Origin: JAYRSJ01 sp041920215
Lineage (GTDB): Bacteria; Pseudomonadota; Gammaproteobacteria; Burkholderiales; Burkholderiaceae_C
Assembly: GCA_041920215.1 (NCBI GenBank)
Contig: JAYRSJ010000008.1
Span: forward strand, 62,001 to 126,000
Direction: 5' to 3'
Length of the DNA: 64,000 bases
Notes under the pieces: model-generated
Database searches by the model: none
The model's input: the letters and a program-made list of their open reading frames with translations, nothing else
What the model was told of the DNA's origin: nothing
Shown: piece after piece, positions 51,089-60,230 of the stretch
How positions within the stretch are numbered: position 1 is the stretch's first letter
Layout: each line of letters begins with the position of its first letter
Position numbers and translations under genes: made by a program

Positions 51089-51400
51089 ATGGATCAAACT
51101 GCAGCCGTCTGGCTGGTCTTGCTGCTGGCCTTGATCGGGGCCAACGCGCCTTATTTCAGCGATCGCCTGCTGCTGCTGGGCCCCAAGCGCAGGCCCAAGC
51201 CGGCCGGCTGGCGGCTGCTGGAACTGGCGCTGATGGCCGGGCTCTGCCTGGCCGCCGGTATGGGACTGGAATCCTTCCAGGGCCAGCGCCAGCCGCAGGG
51301 CTGGGAGTTCTATGCGGCCGGCCTGTGCCTTTTCGTCACGCTGGGCTTTCCCGGCTTTGTCTGGTGCTATCTGCGCCGCGGACGGCATGCGGCCGACTGA
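51089..51400 (+). CDS. DUF2818 family membrane protein
   Basis: 103-residue protein with three or so hydrophobic segments (AAVWLVLLLALIGANAPYF, LLELALMAGLCLAAGMGLE, WEFYAAGLCLFVTLGFPGF). DUF2818 is regularly encoded right after nuoN in Burkholderiales, so a link to complex I assembly or stability is suggested by position only; no function is established to my knowledge. It overlaps the Nudix gene start by 14 bp. Confidence 0.85.
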   Translation: MDQTAAVWLVLLLALIGANAPYFSDRLLLLGPKRRPKPAGWRLLELALMAGLCLAAGMGLESFQGQRQPQGWEFYAAGLCLFVTLGFPGFVWCYLRRGRHAAD

Positions 51401-52001
51401 GCTTGTCCCTCCGCCCGCGGCTGAGGACGCCGACGCCGGCCTGCGCGAAACGCCGCTGAGCAGCGAGCAGGTGTGGCGCGGCCATTTCCTCGATGTGCGC
51501 AGCGACCGGGTGCGTCTGCCCGATGGCAGCGAAACCCGGCGCGAGTACATCGTTCATCCCGGCGCTGTCATGGTCGTGCCGCTGCTGGACGATGGCCGCC
51601 TGCTGATGGAGCGCCAGTACCGCTACCCGATGGGGCGGGCGATGCTGGAGTTCCCGGCCGGCAAGCTGGACCCGGGTGAGGACAAGCTGGCCTGCGCCCA
51701 GCGCGAGCTGATCGAGGAAACCGGCTACCGCGCCCGCGAATGGGCCTATGCAGGCGTGTTGCACAACGCGATCGCCTATTCCAACGAAGGCATAGAGATC
51801 TTCTTTGCCCGTGGCCTCGTCGCCGGCGAGCGCCGGCTTGACGAGGGCGAGTTCCTTGATGTGCTGAGCTGCACGCCGGCCGAGCTTGATGCGCTGGCCA
51901 GGGCCGGCGCGCTGACCGATGCCAAGACCCTGATCGGTCTGCTGTGGCTGCAGCGCTGGCAGTCGGGCGCATGGGCTTTGGACTGGCAGCCTGCGCGCTG
52001 A
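51387..52001 (+). CDS. Nudix hydrolase, ADP-ribose pyrophosphatase type
   Basis: 204-residue Nudix hydrolase of the ADP-ribose/nucleoside-diphosphate-sugar group. The Nudix box is intact: GKLDPGEDKLACAQRELIEETGY, read as G-X5-E-X7-RE-X2-EE-X-G, preceded by the EFPA strand typical of ADPRases. ATG 51387 lies inside the end of the DUF2818 gene, so translation is coupled. NADH metabolism near complex I gives a plausible role in removing ADP-ribose; the exact substrate is inferred. Confidence 0.88.
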   Translation: MRPTELVPPPAAEDADAGLRETPLSSEQVWRGHFLDVRSDRVRLPDGSETRREYIVHPGAVMVVPLLDDGRLLMERQYRYPMGRAMLEFPAGKLDPGEDKLACAQRELIEETGYRAREWAYAGVLHNAIAYSNEGIEIFFARGLVAGERRLDEGEFLDVLSCTPAELDALARAGALTDAKTLIGLLWLQRWQSGAWALDWQPAR

Positions 52002-52025
52002 GCGCGGCCTGCCTATCATCGCTCC

Positions 52026-52490
52026 ATGCTTGTGCTGAACCTTGCCTGTGCCGCCGGCCATCAGTTCGAAGGCTGGTTCGGCTCGTCCGATGACTATGAA
52101 TCGCAGCAGCAGCGTCGTTTGCTGAGCTGCCCGGTCTGCGGCCACGACCAGGTACAGCGCCGGCCCAGCGCGCCGCGCCTGAACGTCTCGCATCTGCGCG
52201 CCGATCCGCTGCAGCCGACCGGTGGTGCCGGCGACAGCAGTGCGTCTCCCACGCTGGAGCGCCTGCAGCAGCAGCTGCAGCAGCTGGCCTCGCAGGCGGT
52301 GGCCCAGGTGCTGGCTCAGACCGAGGACGTCGGTGAGCGCTTCGCCGAGGAGGCTCGCCGCATCCATTACGGCGAGGTCGAGGCACGCGGCATCCGCGGC
52401 CAGACCAGTCTCAAGGAAGCCCAGGCCTTGGAGGAGGAGGGCGTGGCCCTGCTGCCGCTGCCCCTGCTGGACAAGCGCGGTCTGCAGTAA
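52026..52490 (+). CDS. DUF1178 family protein
   Basis: 154-residue protein beginning MLVLNLACAAGHQFEGWFGSSDDYESQ with a zinc-ribbon-like CPVCGH pair, then a helical C-terminus (LQQQLQQLASQAVAQVLAQTEDVGERFAEEARRIHYGE) ending in DUF1178-type residues. Function unknown. It is the last gene of the likely nuo transcript; a hairpin follows about 80 bp later. Confidence 0.85.
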   Translation: MLVLNLACAAGHQFEGWFGSSDDYESQQQRRLLSCPVCGHDQVQRRPSAPRLNVSHLRADPLQPTGGAGDSSASPTLERLQQQLQQLASQAVAQVLAQTEDVGERFAEEARRIHYGEVEARGIRGQTSLKEAQALEEEGVALLPLPLLDKRGLQ

Positions 52491-52571
52491 GGGGTCACCA
52501 GGGCAGGGCGTCTGCCTTGCCGTGCCGGCGCACTGCCGTCCATCGCCTGAACCTGCATTTCGCCGTCGATT

Positions 52572-52598
52572 CGCTTGCGTTCGTCGCAAGCGGGATTT
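52572..52598 (+). terminator. Hairpin after the nuo-DUF1178 unit, possible terminator
   Basis: Perfect 8-bp stem CGCTTGCG/CGCAAGCG with a TTCGT loop, followed by GGATTTTG. The T-run is short, so termination is uncertain. Confidence 0.4.
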
Positions 52599-52675
52599 TG
52601 CTGGGCGCTGCTGCATGGCAAGATGCGCGGCTTCAAGAGGGGGCGGCCTGCGCCTTCCGTCAAGGAGCCACAAGA

Positions 52676-53839
52676 ATGATGAAGCGCCCAAGCCTGCTCG
52701 CCACGGTCACCGCCCTCGCACTGGCCGCCACCCTGGCGGCCTGCAGCAAGTCCGCCGACAAGAGCAGTCCCACCGCTCAGGCCGCGTCGATGCCGGCCTC
52801 CGGCGCCAGCCCCGCGCTCAAGGCCTTGCTGCTGGCACCCGAAGACCTGCTGAGCCCGGCCGGCTCACGGCAGGCCCAGGGACCGGTGGTCACCGGCAGC
52901 CTGCTTCCCGAGAAGCGTGCCGATCTGCGTGCCGAGGTCTCGGCCCTGGTGCTCGCGGTGCTGAAGGAGAACGGCGAGCGGGTGCGTCGCGGCGACCTGC
53001 TGGTGCGCCTGGACGACACCTCGATACGCGACAGCCTGGCCTCGGCTGAGGAGGCTGCCCGCGCCTCCGCCCAGAGCTTCGAGCAGGCCGAACGCCAGTT
53101 CCAGCGCCTCAAGACACTGCAGGCCCAGGGCATGAGTTCGCTGCAGGCGATGGAGGACGCCGAGCTGCGCCGCAACAATGCGCAGAGCGACCTGGTCGCC
53201 GCCCGCGCCCGCGTCGCCTCGGCCCGCCAGCAGCTGACCCGCACCGAGGTGCGGGCACCGTTCGACGGCGTGGTCAGCGAGCGCAAGGTCTCGGCCGGCG
53301 ACACCGCCCAGATGGGCAAGGAGCTGGTCAAGGTGATCGCCCCCGAGACCATGCGCTTCGAGGGCCGGGTCTCGGCCGACCATCTACCGGCGCTGAAGCC
53401 CGGCCAGGCGGTCAGCTTCCGGGTCAACGGCTACCCCGATACCGAGTTCAAGGGTCGCATCAAGCGCATCGACGCCTCCGCCAATGCGATGACTCGCCAG
53501 GTCGAGGTGCTGATCGCGATCGAGGGCGAGGCGCCGGCCGTCTCAGGCCTCTATGCGGAGGGCCGCATCCTCAGCGACGCGGCCGCCACCCAGCTGCCCA
53601 GCCTGCCCGAGAGTGCCATCCAGAGCAAGGATGGCCGCCACTATGTCTGGCAGTTGCAGGGCAGCAAGCTGGCCCGGGTCGAGGTGCAACTGGGCGAGCG
53701 CGATGCCCGCCGCGGCGAGTTCCCGGTCAAGAGCGGCCTGGCGGCGAATGCCCGGGTGCTGCGCAATCCCGGCAGCAGCCTGGTCGACGGGCAGGCCGCC
53801 GAACTGAGCGCGAGCGCTGTCGGCACGCAGGGAGGCTGA
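52676..53839 (+). CDS. RND efflux periplasmic adaptor (membrane fusion) lipoprotein
   Basis: 387-residue MFP adaptor bridging an RND pump to an outer-membrane channel. A lipoprotein signal is visible (ALAATLAAC with lipobox cysteine near residue 22). Biotinyl-lipoyl-like halves (ENGERVRRGDLLVRLDD and RAPFDGVVSERKVSAGDTAQMG) flank a coiled-coil hairpin (about 115-185). ATG 52676 with AAGGAG upstream is chosen over an in-frame extension. The pump gene follows after 3 bp. No TolC-like gene is adjacent. Confidence 0.9.
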   Translation: MMKRPSLLATVTALALAATLAACSKSADKSSPTAQAASMPASGASPALKALLLAPEDLLSPAGSRQAQGPVVTGSLLPEKRADLRAEVSALVLAVLKENGERVRRGDLLVRLDDTSIRDSLASAEEAARASAQSFEQAERQFQRLKTLQAQGMSSLQAMEDAELRRNNAQSDLVAARARVASARQQLTRTEVRAPFDGVVSERKVSAGDTAQMGKELVKVIAPETMRFEGRVSADHLPALKPGQAVSFRVNGYPDTEFKGRIKRIDASANAMTRQVEVLIAIEGEAPAVSGLYAEGRILSDAAATQLPSLPESAIQSKDGRHYVWQLQGSKLARVEVQLGERDARRGEFPVKSGLAANARVLRNPGSSLVDGQAAELSASAVGTQGG

Positions 53840-53842
53840 ACC

Positions 53843-56800
53843 ATGTTTCTTTCCGATTTCAGCGTCAAGAAACCGGTCGCGACCATCGTTCTGATCATCG
53901 TGCTGATGTGCACGGGCCTGCTGGCCCTGTCCAAGCTGCGTGTCAACCAGATTCCCGATGTCGAGCAACCGCTGCTGGTGGTCAATATCGCCTATCCGGG
54001 CGCCTCGCCCGAGACCACCGAGCGCGAGATCGTCAACCGGATCGAGAAGTCGCTGCAGACCATCAGCGGGGTTACCGAGGTGCGGGCCACGGCCAGCGAG
54101 GGCAATGCCCAGCTGCTGCTGATCTTCAACTTCGACAAAAACATGGTCGAGGCGGCCGACGAGGTGCGCAACGCGATCGGTGCGGTGCGGCACAAGCTGC
54201 CACTGGAGATGCGCGAGCCGGTGCTGCGGCGCATCGATCCGGCGGCCCAGCCCATCATGCAGATGGCGCTGTCCTCCACCAGCCAGAGCCATGCCGATAT
54301 CTCGCGCCTGGCCGAGGACGATCTGGCTGACCGCTTCCGCGCGATCGCCGGCGTGGCCACGGTAGACGTCAACGGCGCTTTGCGGCGCGAGCTCTCGGTG
54401 CTGCTGCATGCGCAGAAGCTGCGCGAGTTCAATGTCTCGGTCACCGAGGTGGTCAACGCGCTGCGCAACCAAAACACCACCGCGCCAGTGGGCAAGGTGC
54501 GCGGCACGCTGGAAGACCAGAGCATCCGCCTGCTGGGTCGGCTGGAGTCGCCGGCCGAGTTCGAGCAGATCGTGGTGCGGCGCAGTGGCAATGAGCTGAT
54601 CCGGCTGGGCCAGGTGGCCAGCGTGCAGGACGGCTTCGCCGAACGCAGCAGCGCCTCGGTGCGCAATGGGCGACCGAATGTGGGCCTGTCGGTGACCCGT
54701 TCGCGCGATGCCTCCACCGTCAGCGTGGCGGCCGAGGTGCGCCAGCTGGTCGATGAGATCAGCAAGACCCTGCCCAAGGGCACGACGCTGGAAGTCACCC
54801 AGGACGGCGGCAAGGATGCCGAGAACAGCCTCTACAACGTGATCCATGCGTTGGTCTTCGGCGCCGGGCTGACCGTGTTTGTGGTCTATGTCTTCCTGAA
54901 CTCCTGGCGCTCTACGCTGATCACCGCACTGTCCCTGCCAACCTCGGTGGTGGCTGCGTTCATCGCGGTCTGGCTGTGCGGCTTCACGCTGAACTTCATG
55001 AGCCTGCTGGGCCTGTCGCTGGCGATCGGTGTGCTGATCGACGATGCGATCGTTGTGCGCGAGAACATCGTGCGTCATATGGAGCGGGGGGCCGACCGGC
55101 GCACCGCAGCGCTCAAGGGCACGGCCGAGATCGGCCTGGCCGTGGCCGCCACCACCTTCTCCATCGTCGCGGTCTTTGTGCCGGTGGCCTTCATGCCCGG
55201 CGTCTCGGGCGAATGGTTCCGGCCCTTCGGACTGACCGTGGTCGCCTCGGTGCTGGTGAGCCTGTTCATCTCCTTCACGCTGGACCCGATGCTGTCGGCC
55301 TACTGGGGCGATCCCCCCGGCCATCATGAGGCACCGAAGAAGGGCATCTCGGCCTGGCTGAAGCGCTTCAATGAATGGTTCGATCATCAGGCCGACCGCT
55401 ACGGACAGGTGATCGCCTGGGCCCTGCATCACCGGCGCTGGATGGCGGCGCTGGCGGTGCTGAGCTTCGTGCTGGCGATCGCGCTGCAGGCCAAGTTCGG
55501 CGGCTCCAGCTTCCTGCCGGCCTCGGATGCGGGCACGCTGGCCATCGAGGTACGCACCCCCGCCAGCGCCAGCCTGGAGTACGCCCGGCTCAAGATGGAG
55601 TCGGCCGCGCAGCTGGCGCGGCAGCTGCCCGAGACCGAGGCCACCAATAGCTATATCAACCCCACCGGTGGCCGCATCTATGTTGACATCGGCAAGAGCA
55701 CCGAGCGCGATCGCAGCGCCGGCGAAATCGCGGCCGATCTGCGCGAGCGGATCAAGCGCCTGGTGGGTGCCGAGTATGTGGTGCTGGACGACCTCAACAA
55801 CGGCGCGCAGAAGCCGGTGCAGATCCGCTTCTCCGGCGCCGACTCGCGCAAGCTGCTGGAGATCACCAACGAGTTCATGGACAAGCTGCGTCAGGTGCCG
55901 GGCGCGGTCGATGTGGGGCTGTCGGAGCAGGATCCGCAGATGGAATTGCAGATCGAGCTGAACCGTGGCCTAGCCAATGCGATGGGCATCTCGGTGGCCG
56001 ATGCGGCCACCGCGCTGCGCGTCGCCTTCGCCGGCGTCGAGGTTGGCGATTGGGTGGATCCCACCGGCGAGACCCGCGATGTGGCGGTGCGCCTGCATCC
56101 GCAGGACCGTGTCGATGCCAGCAATATCGAGCGCCTGCCTATCACGGTGGCCGGCAGCGGTGGCATGGTGCCGCTGGAGCAGATCGCCGACATCACGATG
56201 GGCAAGGGCCCTTCGCGCATCCAGCATGCCGACGGCAAGCGCATGATCGCGGTCTCGGCCAATGTGCAGGGCCGCTCGCCCGGCGAGGTCACCCAGGACG
56301 CGCTGAAGCTGGCCAAGTCCATCAAGTTCCCGCCCGGCTACGGCCTGGAGCTGGCCGGTGCCTCCAAGGACCAGGAGGAGGTTTTCAGCGCGATGGGCAT
56401 TGCCCTCGTCTCCGGCATCGCGCTGATGTACCTGATCCTGGTGATGCAGTTCGGCAGCTTCACCGCGCCGCTGGGCGTGATGCTGTCGCTGCCGCTGTCG
56501 CTGATCGGCGTCGTCGTGGCCCTGCTGCTGACAGGCGGCACGCTGAACCTGATGAGTTTCATCGGCATCATCATGCTGGCCGGTCTGGTGGCCAAGAATG
56601 CGATCCTGCTGCTTGACGCGGCCCGCCAGGAGGAGGCTGCCGGCATCGACCGCGAGGAGGCCCTGATGCACGCCGGCCGCAAGCGCTTCCGGCCCATCCT
56701 GATGACCACCTTCGCGCTGGTGGCTGGCATGCTGCCGGTGGCGGTGGGCATAGGCGAGGGCGGCGAGTTCTACCGGCCTATGGCGGTCGCCATCATCGGC

Positions 56801-57061
56801 GGCACCATCACCTCGACCTTTCTGACCCTGCTGATGGTGCCCAGCTTCTACGACAGCATCGAGATCGCGAAGGACCGCATGATCGCCAAGTTCCAGCGCC
56901 GCGATGCGCGTTGGAATACCGCGCTGGCCTTTGTGCTGACCTTCGTCGAGGCGATCCTGACGCTGCTGGCGCTGCGCCTGGTCTGGCGCCTGCTGGCTCG
57001 GCTGGTGCGGCGCCTGAGCGGACGCCGCCCGGCTCTGCCGGCCGCGGGCGTGGCGGACTAG
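53843..57061 (+). CDS. RND efflux permease, HAE1 family
   Basis: 1072-residue proton-driven RND pump (AcrB/MexB-like). MFLSDFSVKKPVATIVLIIVLM is the standard N-terminus; the TM4 region GLSLAIGVLIDDAIVVRENIVRHME contains the paired aspartates for proton relay, and the C-terminal half has FIGIIMLAGLVAKNAILLLD. After the last expected helix it carries about 70 more residues with an additional hydrophobic segment (about residues 1025-1051) and a basic tail, unusual for the family. Substrate unknown; heavy-metal type is excluded by overall similarity to HAE1. Confidence 0.92.
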   Translation: MFLSDFSVKKPVATIVLIIVLMCTGLLALSKLRVNQIPDVEQPLLVVNIAYPGASPETTEREIVNRIEKSLQTISGVTEVRATASEGNAQLLLIFNFDKNMVEAADEVRNAIGAVRHKLPLEMREPVLRRIDPAAQPIMQMALSSTSQSHADISRLAEDDLADRFRAIAGVATVDVNGALRRELSVLLHAQKLREFNVSVTEVVNALRNQNTTAPVGKVRGTLEDQSIRLLGRLESPAEFEQIVVRRSGNELIRLGQVASVQDGFAERSSASVRNGRPNVGLSVTRSRDASTVSVAAEVRQLVDEISKTLPKGTTLEVTQDGGKDAENSLYNVIHALVFGAGLTVFVVYVFLNSWRSTLITALSLPTSVVAAFIAVWLCGFTLNFMSLLGLSLAIGVLIDDAIVVRENIVRHMERGADRRTAALKGTAEIGLAVAATTFSIVAVFVPVAFMPGVSGEWFRPFGLTVVASVLVSLFISFTLDPMLSAYWGDPPGHHEAPKKGISAWLKRFNEWFDHQADRYGQVIAWALHHRRWMAALAVLSFVLAIALQAKFGGSSFLPASDAGTLAIEVRTPASASLEYARLKMESAAQLARQLPETEATNSYINPTGGRIYVDIGKSTERDRSAGEIAADLRERIKRLVGAEYVVLDDLNNGAQKPVQIRFSGADSRKLLEITNEFMDKLRQVPGAVDVGLSEQDPQMELQIELNRGLANAMGISVADAATALRVAFAGVEVGDWVDPTGETRDVAVRLHPQDRVDASNIERLPITVAGSGGMVPLEQIADITMGKGPSRIQHADGKRMIAVSANVQGRSPGEVTQDALKLAKSIKFPPGYGLELAGASKDQEEVFSAMGIALVSGIALMYLILVMQFGSFTAPLGVMLSLPLSLIGVVVALLLTGGTLNLMSFIGIIMLAGLVAKNAILLLDAARQEEAAGIDREEALMHAGRKRFRPILMTTFALVAGMLPVAVGIGEGGEFYRPMAVAIIGGTITSTFLTLLMVPSFYDSIEIAKDRMIAKFQRRDARWNTALAFVLTFVEAILTLLALRLVWRLLARLVRRLSGRRPALPAAGVAD

Positions 57062-57098
57062 GGTGAGGGTGCGCTAGTCCGCCCGCGGCGCGGACGCT

Positions 57099-58526
57099 TC
57101 AGAGCACGCGCTGCGGATTCAAGAGGCCCTGGGGATCCAGGGCCTTTTTGATGGCGCGCATCAGCGCCAGCGCGACCGGGCTCTTGCGCTGGGCCAGCTC
57201 CTCGCGCTTGAGCCGGCCTATGCCATGCTCGGCCGAGATCGAGCCGCCGTGGACAATCACCGCGTCATAGACGATGCTGTTGACCCGGGCTTCCTCGCTG
57301 GCGAGGAACTCGGCCGCATCGCGGCCCTCCGGGGCCTGCACGTTGTAGTGCAGATTGCCGTCGCCCAGATGACCGAAGTTGACCAGGCGTATGCCGGGTA
57401 GCGCGGCGGCCAGGGCCGCGTCGGTGCTGGCCACGAAGGCCGGTATCGCCGAGACCGGTAGCGCGATATCGTGCTTGATATTGAGGCCTTCCTCCGCCTG
57501 GGCCAGCGGAATGCTCTCGCGCAGATGCCAGATCGCATGGCTTTGCTCCACGCTCTCGGCCACCGCAGCGTCCTCGATCAGGCCCTGCTCCAGCGCCTGT
57601 TCCAGCAGGCCCTCGAACACCTGGCGGGCATGGGCCTCGCTCTCGGTATCAGATACCTCCAGCAGCACCGCCCAGGCGCAGGGTGCTAGGGGCTGGCGCA
57701 GCTGCGGGAAATGGCGGCGCACCAGCTCCAGCGACAGGGTGTTCATCAGCTCGAAGCCGGTCAGCCCGGCGCCGGCACGGGCCCGTGCCAGGTTCAGCAG
57801 AGCCAGGCAGGCCTCCAGGCTGGTACAGGCGGCCAATGCGGTCATCTGCGCGGCCGGCTGCGGGTAGAGCTTCAAGGTCGCGGCGGTGATCACGCCCAAG
57901 GTGCCCTCGCTGCCGATGAACAGATCGCGCAGATCGTAGCCGGTGTTGTCCTTGCGCAGGCCCGAGAGCCCGTCCCAGACCTCTCCGCTGGCGGTCACCA
58001 CCTCCAGGCCCAGGCATAGATCGCGCGCATTGCCATAGCGCAGCACCTGCGTGCCGCCGGCATTGGCGGCCAGATTGCCTCCCAGCGTGCAGCTGCCTTC
58101 GGCCGCCAGGCTCAGCGGGAACAGCAAGCCTTGCGCCGCGGCGGCTTCCTGCACGGTCTGCAGCACGCAGCCGGCTTCCACCGTCATGCTGAGGTTGTCG
58201 GCATCGATCTGGCGGATGCGGTTCAGGCGCCCCAGGCTCAACAGCAGCTGGGTGCCGCTGGCATCGGGCGTACCCCCGCCGACCAGCCCGGTATTGCCGC
58301 CCTGTGGCACGAGGCTCACCCCATGCGTGGCGCAGAGCTTGAGCACGGCGGCGACCTCGGCGGTGCTGCCGGGGCGGGCCACCGCCAGGGCCTTGCCGGG
58401 GTAGCGCTTGCGCCAGTCCAGCTCATAGGCGCTCAGATCGCCTTCGCTGAGCACATGGGCGGCGCCCAGCTCTGCGCGCAAGGCCGCGAGGAATCGTGTT
58501 TGCTGTTCAACGTTCATGCCGCTCAT
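57099..58526 (-). CDS. FAD-binding oxidase, GlcD/D-2-hydroxyacid dehydrogenase type
   Basis: 475-residue VAO-family flavoenzyme oxidising a D-2-hydroxy acid (D-lactate, glycolate or D-2-hydroxyglutarate). The FAD-binding PP-loop ARPGSTAEVAAVLKLC and the loop LVPQGGNTGLVGGGTPD are clear; the C-terminal active-site histidine motif is NFGHLGDGNLHYNVQ, and the end EHGIGRLKREEL is typical. ATG 58526 overlaps the DUF2069 stop (ATGA), showing translational coupling. No glcE or glcF lies nearby, so it is the single-gene type. Its stop faces the RND gene across 37 bp. Confidence 0.9.
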   Translation of the reverse strand: MSGMNVEQQTRFLAALRAELGAAHVLSEGDLSAYELDWRKRYPGKALAVARPGSTAEVAAVLKLCATHGVSLVPQGGNTGLVGGGTPDASGTQLLLSLGRLNRIRQIDADNLSMTVEAGCVLQTVQEAAAAQGLLFPLSLAAEGSCTLGGNLAANAGGTQVLRYGNARDLCLGLEVVTASGEVWDGLSGLRKDNTGYDLRDLFIGSEGTLGVITAATLKLYPQPAAQMTALAACTSLEACLALLNLARARAGAGLTGFELMNTLSLELVRRHFPQLRQPLAPCAWAVLLEVSDTESEAHARQVFEGLLEQALEQGLIEDAAVAESVEQSHAIWHLRESIPLAQAEEGLNIKHDIALPVSAIPAFVASTDAALAAALPGIRLVNFGHLGDGNLHYNVQAPEGRDAAEFLASEEARVNSIVYDAVIVHGGSISAEHGIGRLKREELAQRKSPVALALMRAIKKALDPQGLLNPQRVL

Positions 58527-58978
58527 GCGGGAGTTCCTTGTTGGTTCTTCTTGGCGGCGGCCAGGCGCAGGCGCACGTGCAGCGCACAGGCACCGAACAC
58601 CAGCAGGCTCAGCAGCACCTCCAGCAAGGCCAGACGGGCCGACAGGCCTGACTCGCTGGTGGCGCGCACCACGCCCTCGGTGAAATAGAGCCAGACCAGC
58701 AGGCTCAGCCAGCGAAAGGTGTAGAGCCGGTAGCGCCACAGGCCCAGCATGGGCAGCAGCAAGGGCAGGGCCTTGATCGCCAGCGTGCCGCGGCCTATCG
58801 GCGCCAGCCACAGTTCCCAGCTCAGACAGAGCAGGAAGAGCGCGCTCAGACCGCCCAGCGCCAGGGCCCGGGTCAGGGCTTCCTGCCGGTTGGCCTGCGT
58901 GCGCAAGGTGGGCTGGGGGGGCGGGTTCGGGGAAGAACCGGGGGAGGAGCCGGGAGTAGAAGGGGGGGAGGACTGCAT
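58523..58978 (-). CDS. DUF2069 family membrane protein
   Basis: About 151-residue small membrane protein: a Pro/Ser-rich N-terminus, then four hydrophobic helices (ALALGGLSALFLLCLSWELWLAP, LPLLLPMLGLWRYRLYTFRWLSLLVWLYFTEG and LALLEVLLSLLVFGACALHV). It belongs to DUF2069; function unknown. The start is ambiguous between ATG 58978 and codons at 58987 and 58990; all overlap or abut the divergent yihY start. It is co-translated with the FAD oxidase. Confidence 0.82.
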   Translation of the reverse strand: MQSSPPSTPGSSPGSSPNPPPQPTLRTQANRQEALTRALALGGLSALFLLCLSWELWLAPIGRGTLAIKALPLLLPMLGLWRYRLYTFRWLSLLVWLYFTEGVVRATSESGLSARLALLEVLLSLLVFGACALHVRLRLAAAKKNQQGTPA

Positions 58979-60230
58979 GGCTGGCATCATAGCCAGCATG
59001 TTCAAGCTCACGATGTCGTCGGCCCGCCAGTGGTTGGGTGCCAATCTGCTGATTTTGCTGCTGCGCTGGCCCTGGCTGCAAAGCCTCAAGACCCTGCGCA
59101 TACGCTTCCGCGAGGACCGGCTGGGCCTCACCGCCGGCAGCCTCACCTTCACCACGCTGATCTCGCTGGTGCCGCTGCTGACGGTGATGCTGGCCTTGTT
59201 CACAGCCTTCCCGGTCTTCGCGGCCTTCCAGGTCGCGCTGGAGAAGTACTTTCTGCAGAGCCTGATTCCGCCCGAGATCTCGCGCCCGGTGCTTAAGGCG
59301 CTGACCCAGTTCGCCAGCAAGGCCAACCGCCTGGGCCTGGTGGGCCTGGTCTTCCTGGGCGGCACGGCCCTGGCCCTGATGCTCACCATAGACCGCACGC
59401 TCAACGGCATCTGGCGGGTCAAGCGGCCGCGACCCATGGCCCAGCGGGTGCTGGTCTACTGGGCGGCGCTGACGCTGGGCCCGCTGCTGCTGGGCGGCAG
59501 CCTGACCCTGACCAGCTATGCGATCTCGGCCGGCACCGGACTGGTCAAGGCCTTGCCGGGGGGCCTGCAGGCCGTGCTGAATGTGATCGAGCTGGTGGTG
59601 ATGAGCACGGCCGTGGCCGGCCTGTTCCACTTCGTGCCCAACACCCATGTGCGTTGGCGCCATGCCATCGCTGGCGGCGTGTTCGTTGCGGTGGGCTTTG
59701 ACATCGCCAAGGGCCTGTTGGCCTGGTACGTCAAGCAGGTACCCACCTTTTCCACCGTGTACGGCGCCTTCGCGACCTTGCCCATTCTGCTGGTCTGGAT
59801 CTATCTGGGCTGGGTCATCATGCTGCTGGGCGCCTTGCTGGCGGCCAATGCGCCGGCCCTGGGTTCGCGCATGGTGCACCGGGTGCCGGCGCCGGGGCTG
59901 CGGCTGGAGCTGGCGCTGGAGATCCTCGCTGCGCTGTGGCGTTGCCAGCGCGCCGGCGAGGGCGGGCTCTCGCAGCTGAGTCTGGCCGAGCGCCTGCGGG
60001 TCGAGCCGCTGCAGCTGAGCCCGGTGCTGGATCTGCTGCAAGGCCTGGACCTGATCGGTCGCCTGGAGGAGGCCGGCGCGCAGCGCCTGGTGCTGGTCTG
60101 CGAGCCGGCCTGCACGCCGGCCGCGCCGCTGCTGGCCCGGACCCTGGCCCAGCGCAGCCAGAGTCTGGCGGGCCTGTGGCGGCGCAGCTGCTGGGACCGG
60201 CTGATGCTGGCCGAGCTGCTGCCGGACTGA
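58977..60230 (+). CDS. YihY/virulence factor BrkB family membrane protein
   Basis: 417-residue polytopic membrane protein of the YihY/BrkB family (formerly misnamed RNase BN). DRLGLTAGSLTFTTLISLVPLLTVMLALF, the GTALALMLTIDRTLNGIWRV segment and FVPNTHVRWRHAIAGGVFVAVGFDIAKG are characteristic. A cytoplasmic C-terminal domain of about 120 residues (from about 300) resembles a winged-helix fold, seen in longer family members. The start at 58977 follows GGGGAGG; ATG 58998 is the alternative. It is divergent from DUF2069 with overlapping starts and its stop abuts the XRE-cupin gene stop. Confidence 0.88.
   Translation: MAGIIASMFKLTMSSARQWLGANLLILLLRWPWLQSLKTLRIRFREDRLGLTAGSLTFTTLISLVPLLTVMLALFTAFPVFAAFQVALEKYFLQSLIPPEISRPVLKALTQFASKANRLGLVGLVFLGGTALALMLTIDRTLNGIWRVKRPRPMAQRVLVYWAALTLGPLLLGGSLTLTSYAISAGTGLVKALPGGLQAVLNVIELVVMSTAVAGLFHFVPNTHVRWRHAIAGGVFVAVGFDIAKGLLAWYVKQVPTFSTVYGAFATLPILLVWIYLGWVIMLLGALLAANAPALGSRMVHRVPAPGLRLELALEILAALWRCQRAGEGGLSQLSLAERLRVEPLQLSPVLDLLQGLDLIGRLEEAGAQRLVLVCEPACTPAAPLLARTLAQRSQSLAGLWRRSCWDRLMLAELLPD

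Noticed and set aside
49493..51550. 685-residue minus-strand open frame opposite nuoN
   Set aside because: Gln/His/Arg-rich composition typical of antisense to hydrophobic membrane proteins; no ribosome site.
57077..57095. GTCCGC/GCGGAC hairpin between the converging RND and FAD-oxidase genes
   Set aside because: Short stem and no T-run on either strand; probably GC-rich coincidence.
57099..60041. A 980-residue minus-strand open frame through the FAD oxidase and beyond
   Set aside because: Only the last 475 residues match a family. The upstream part overlaps DUF2069 in another frame and is antisense to yihY; high GC keeps antisense frames open.
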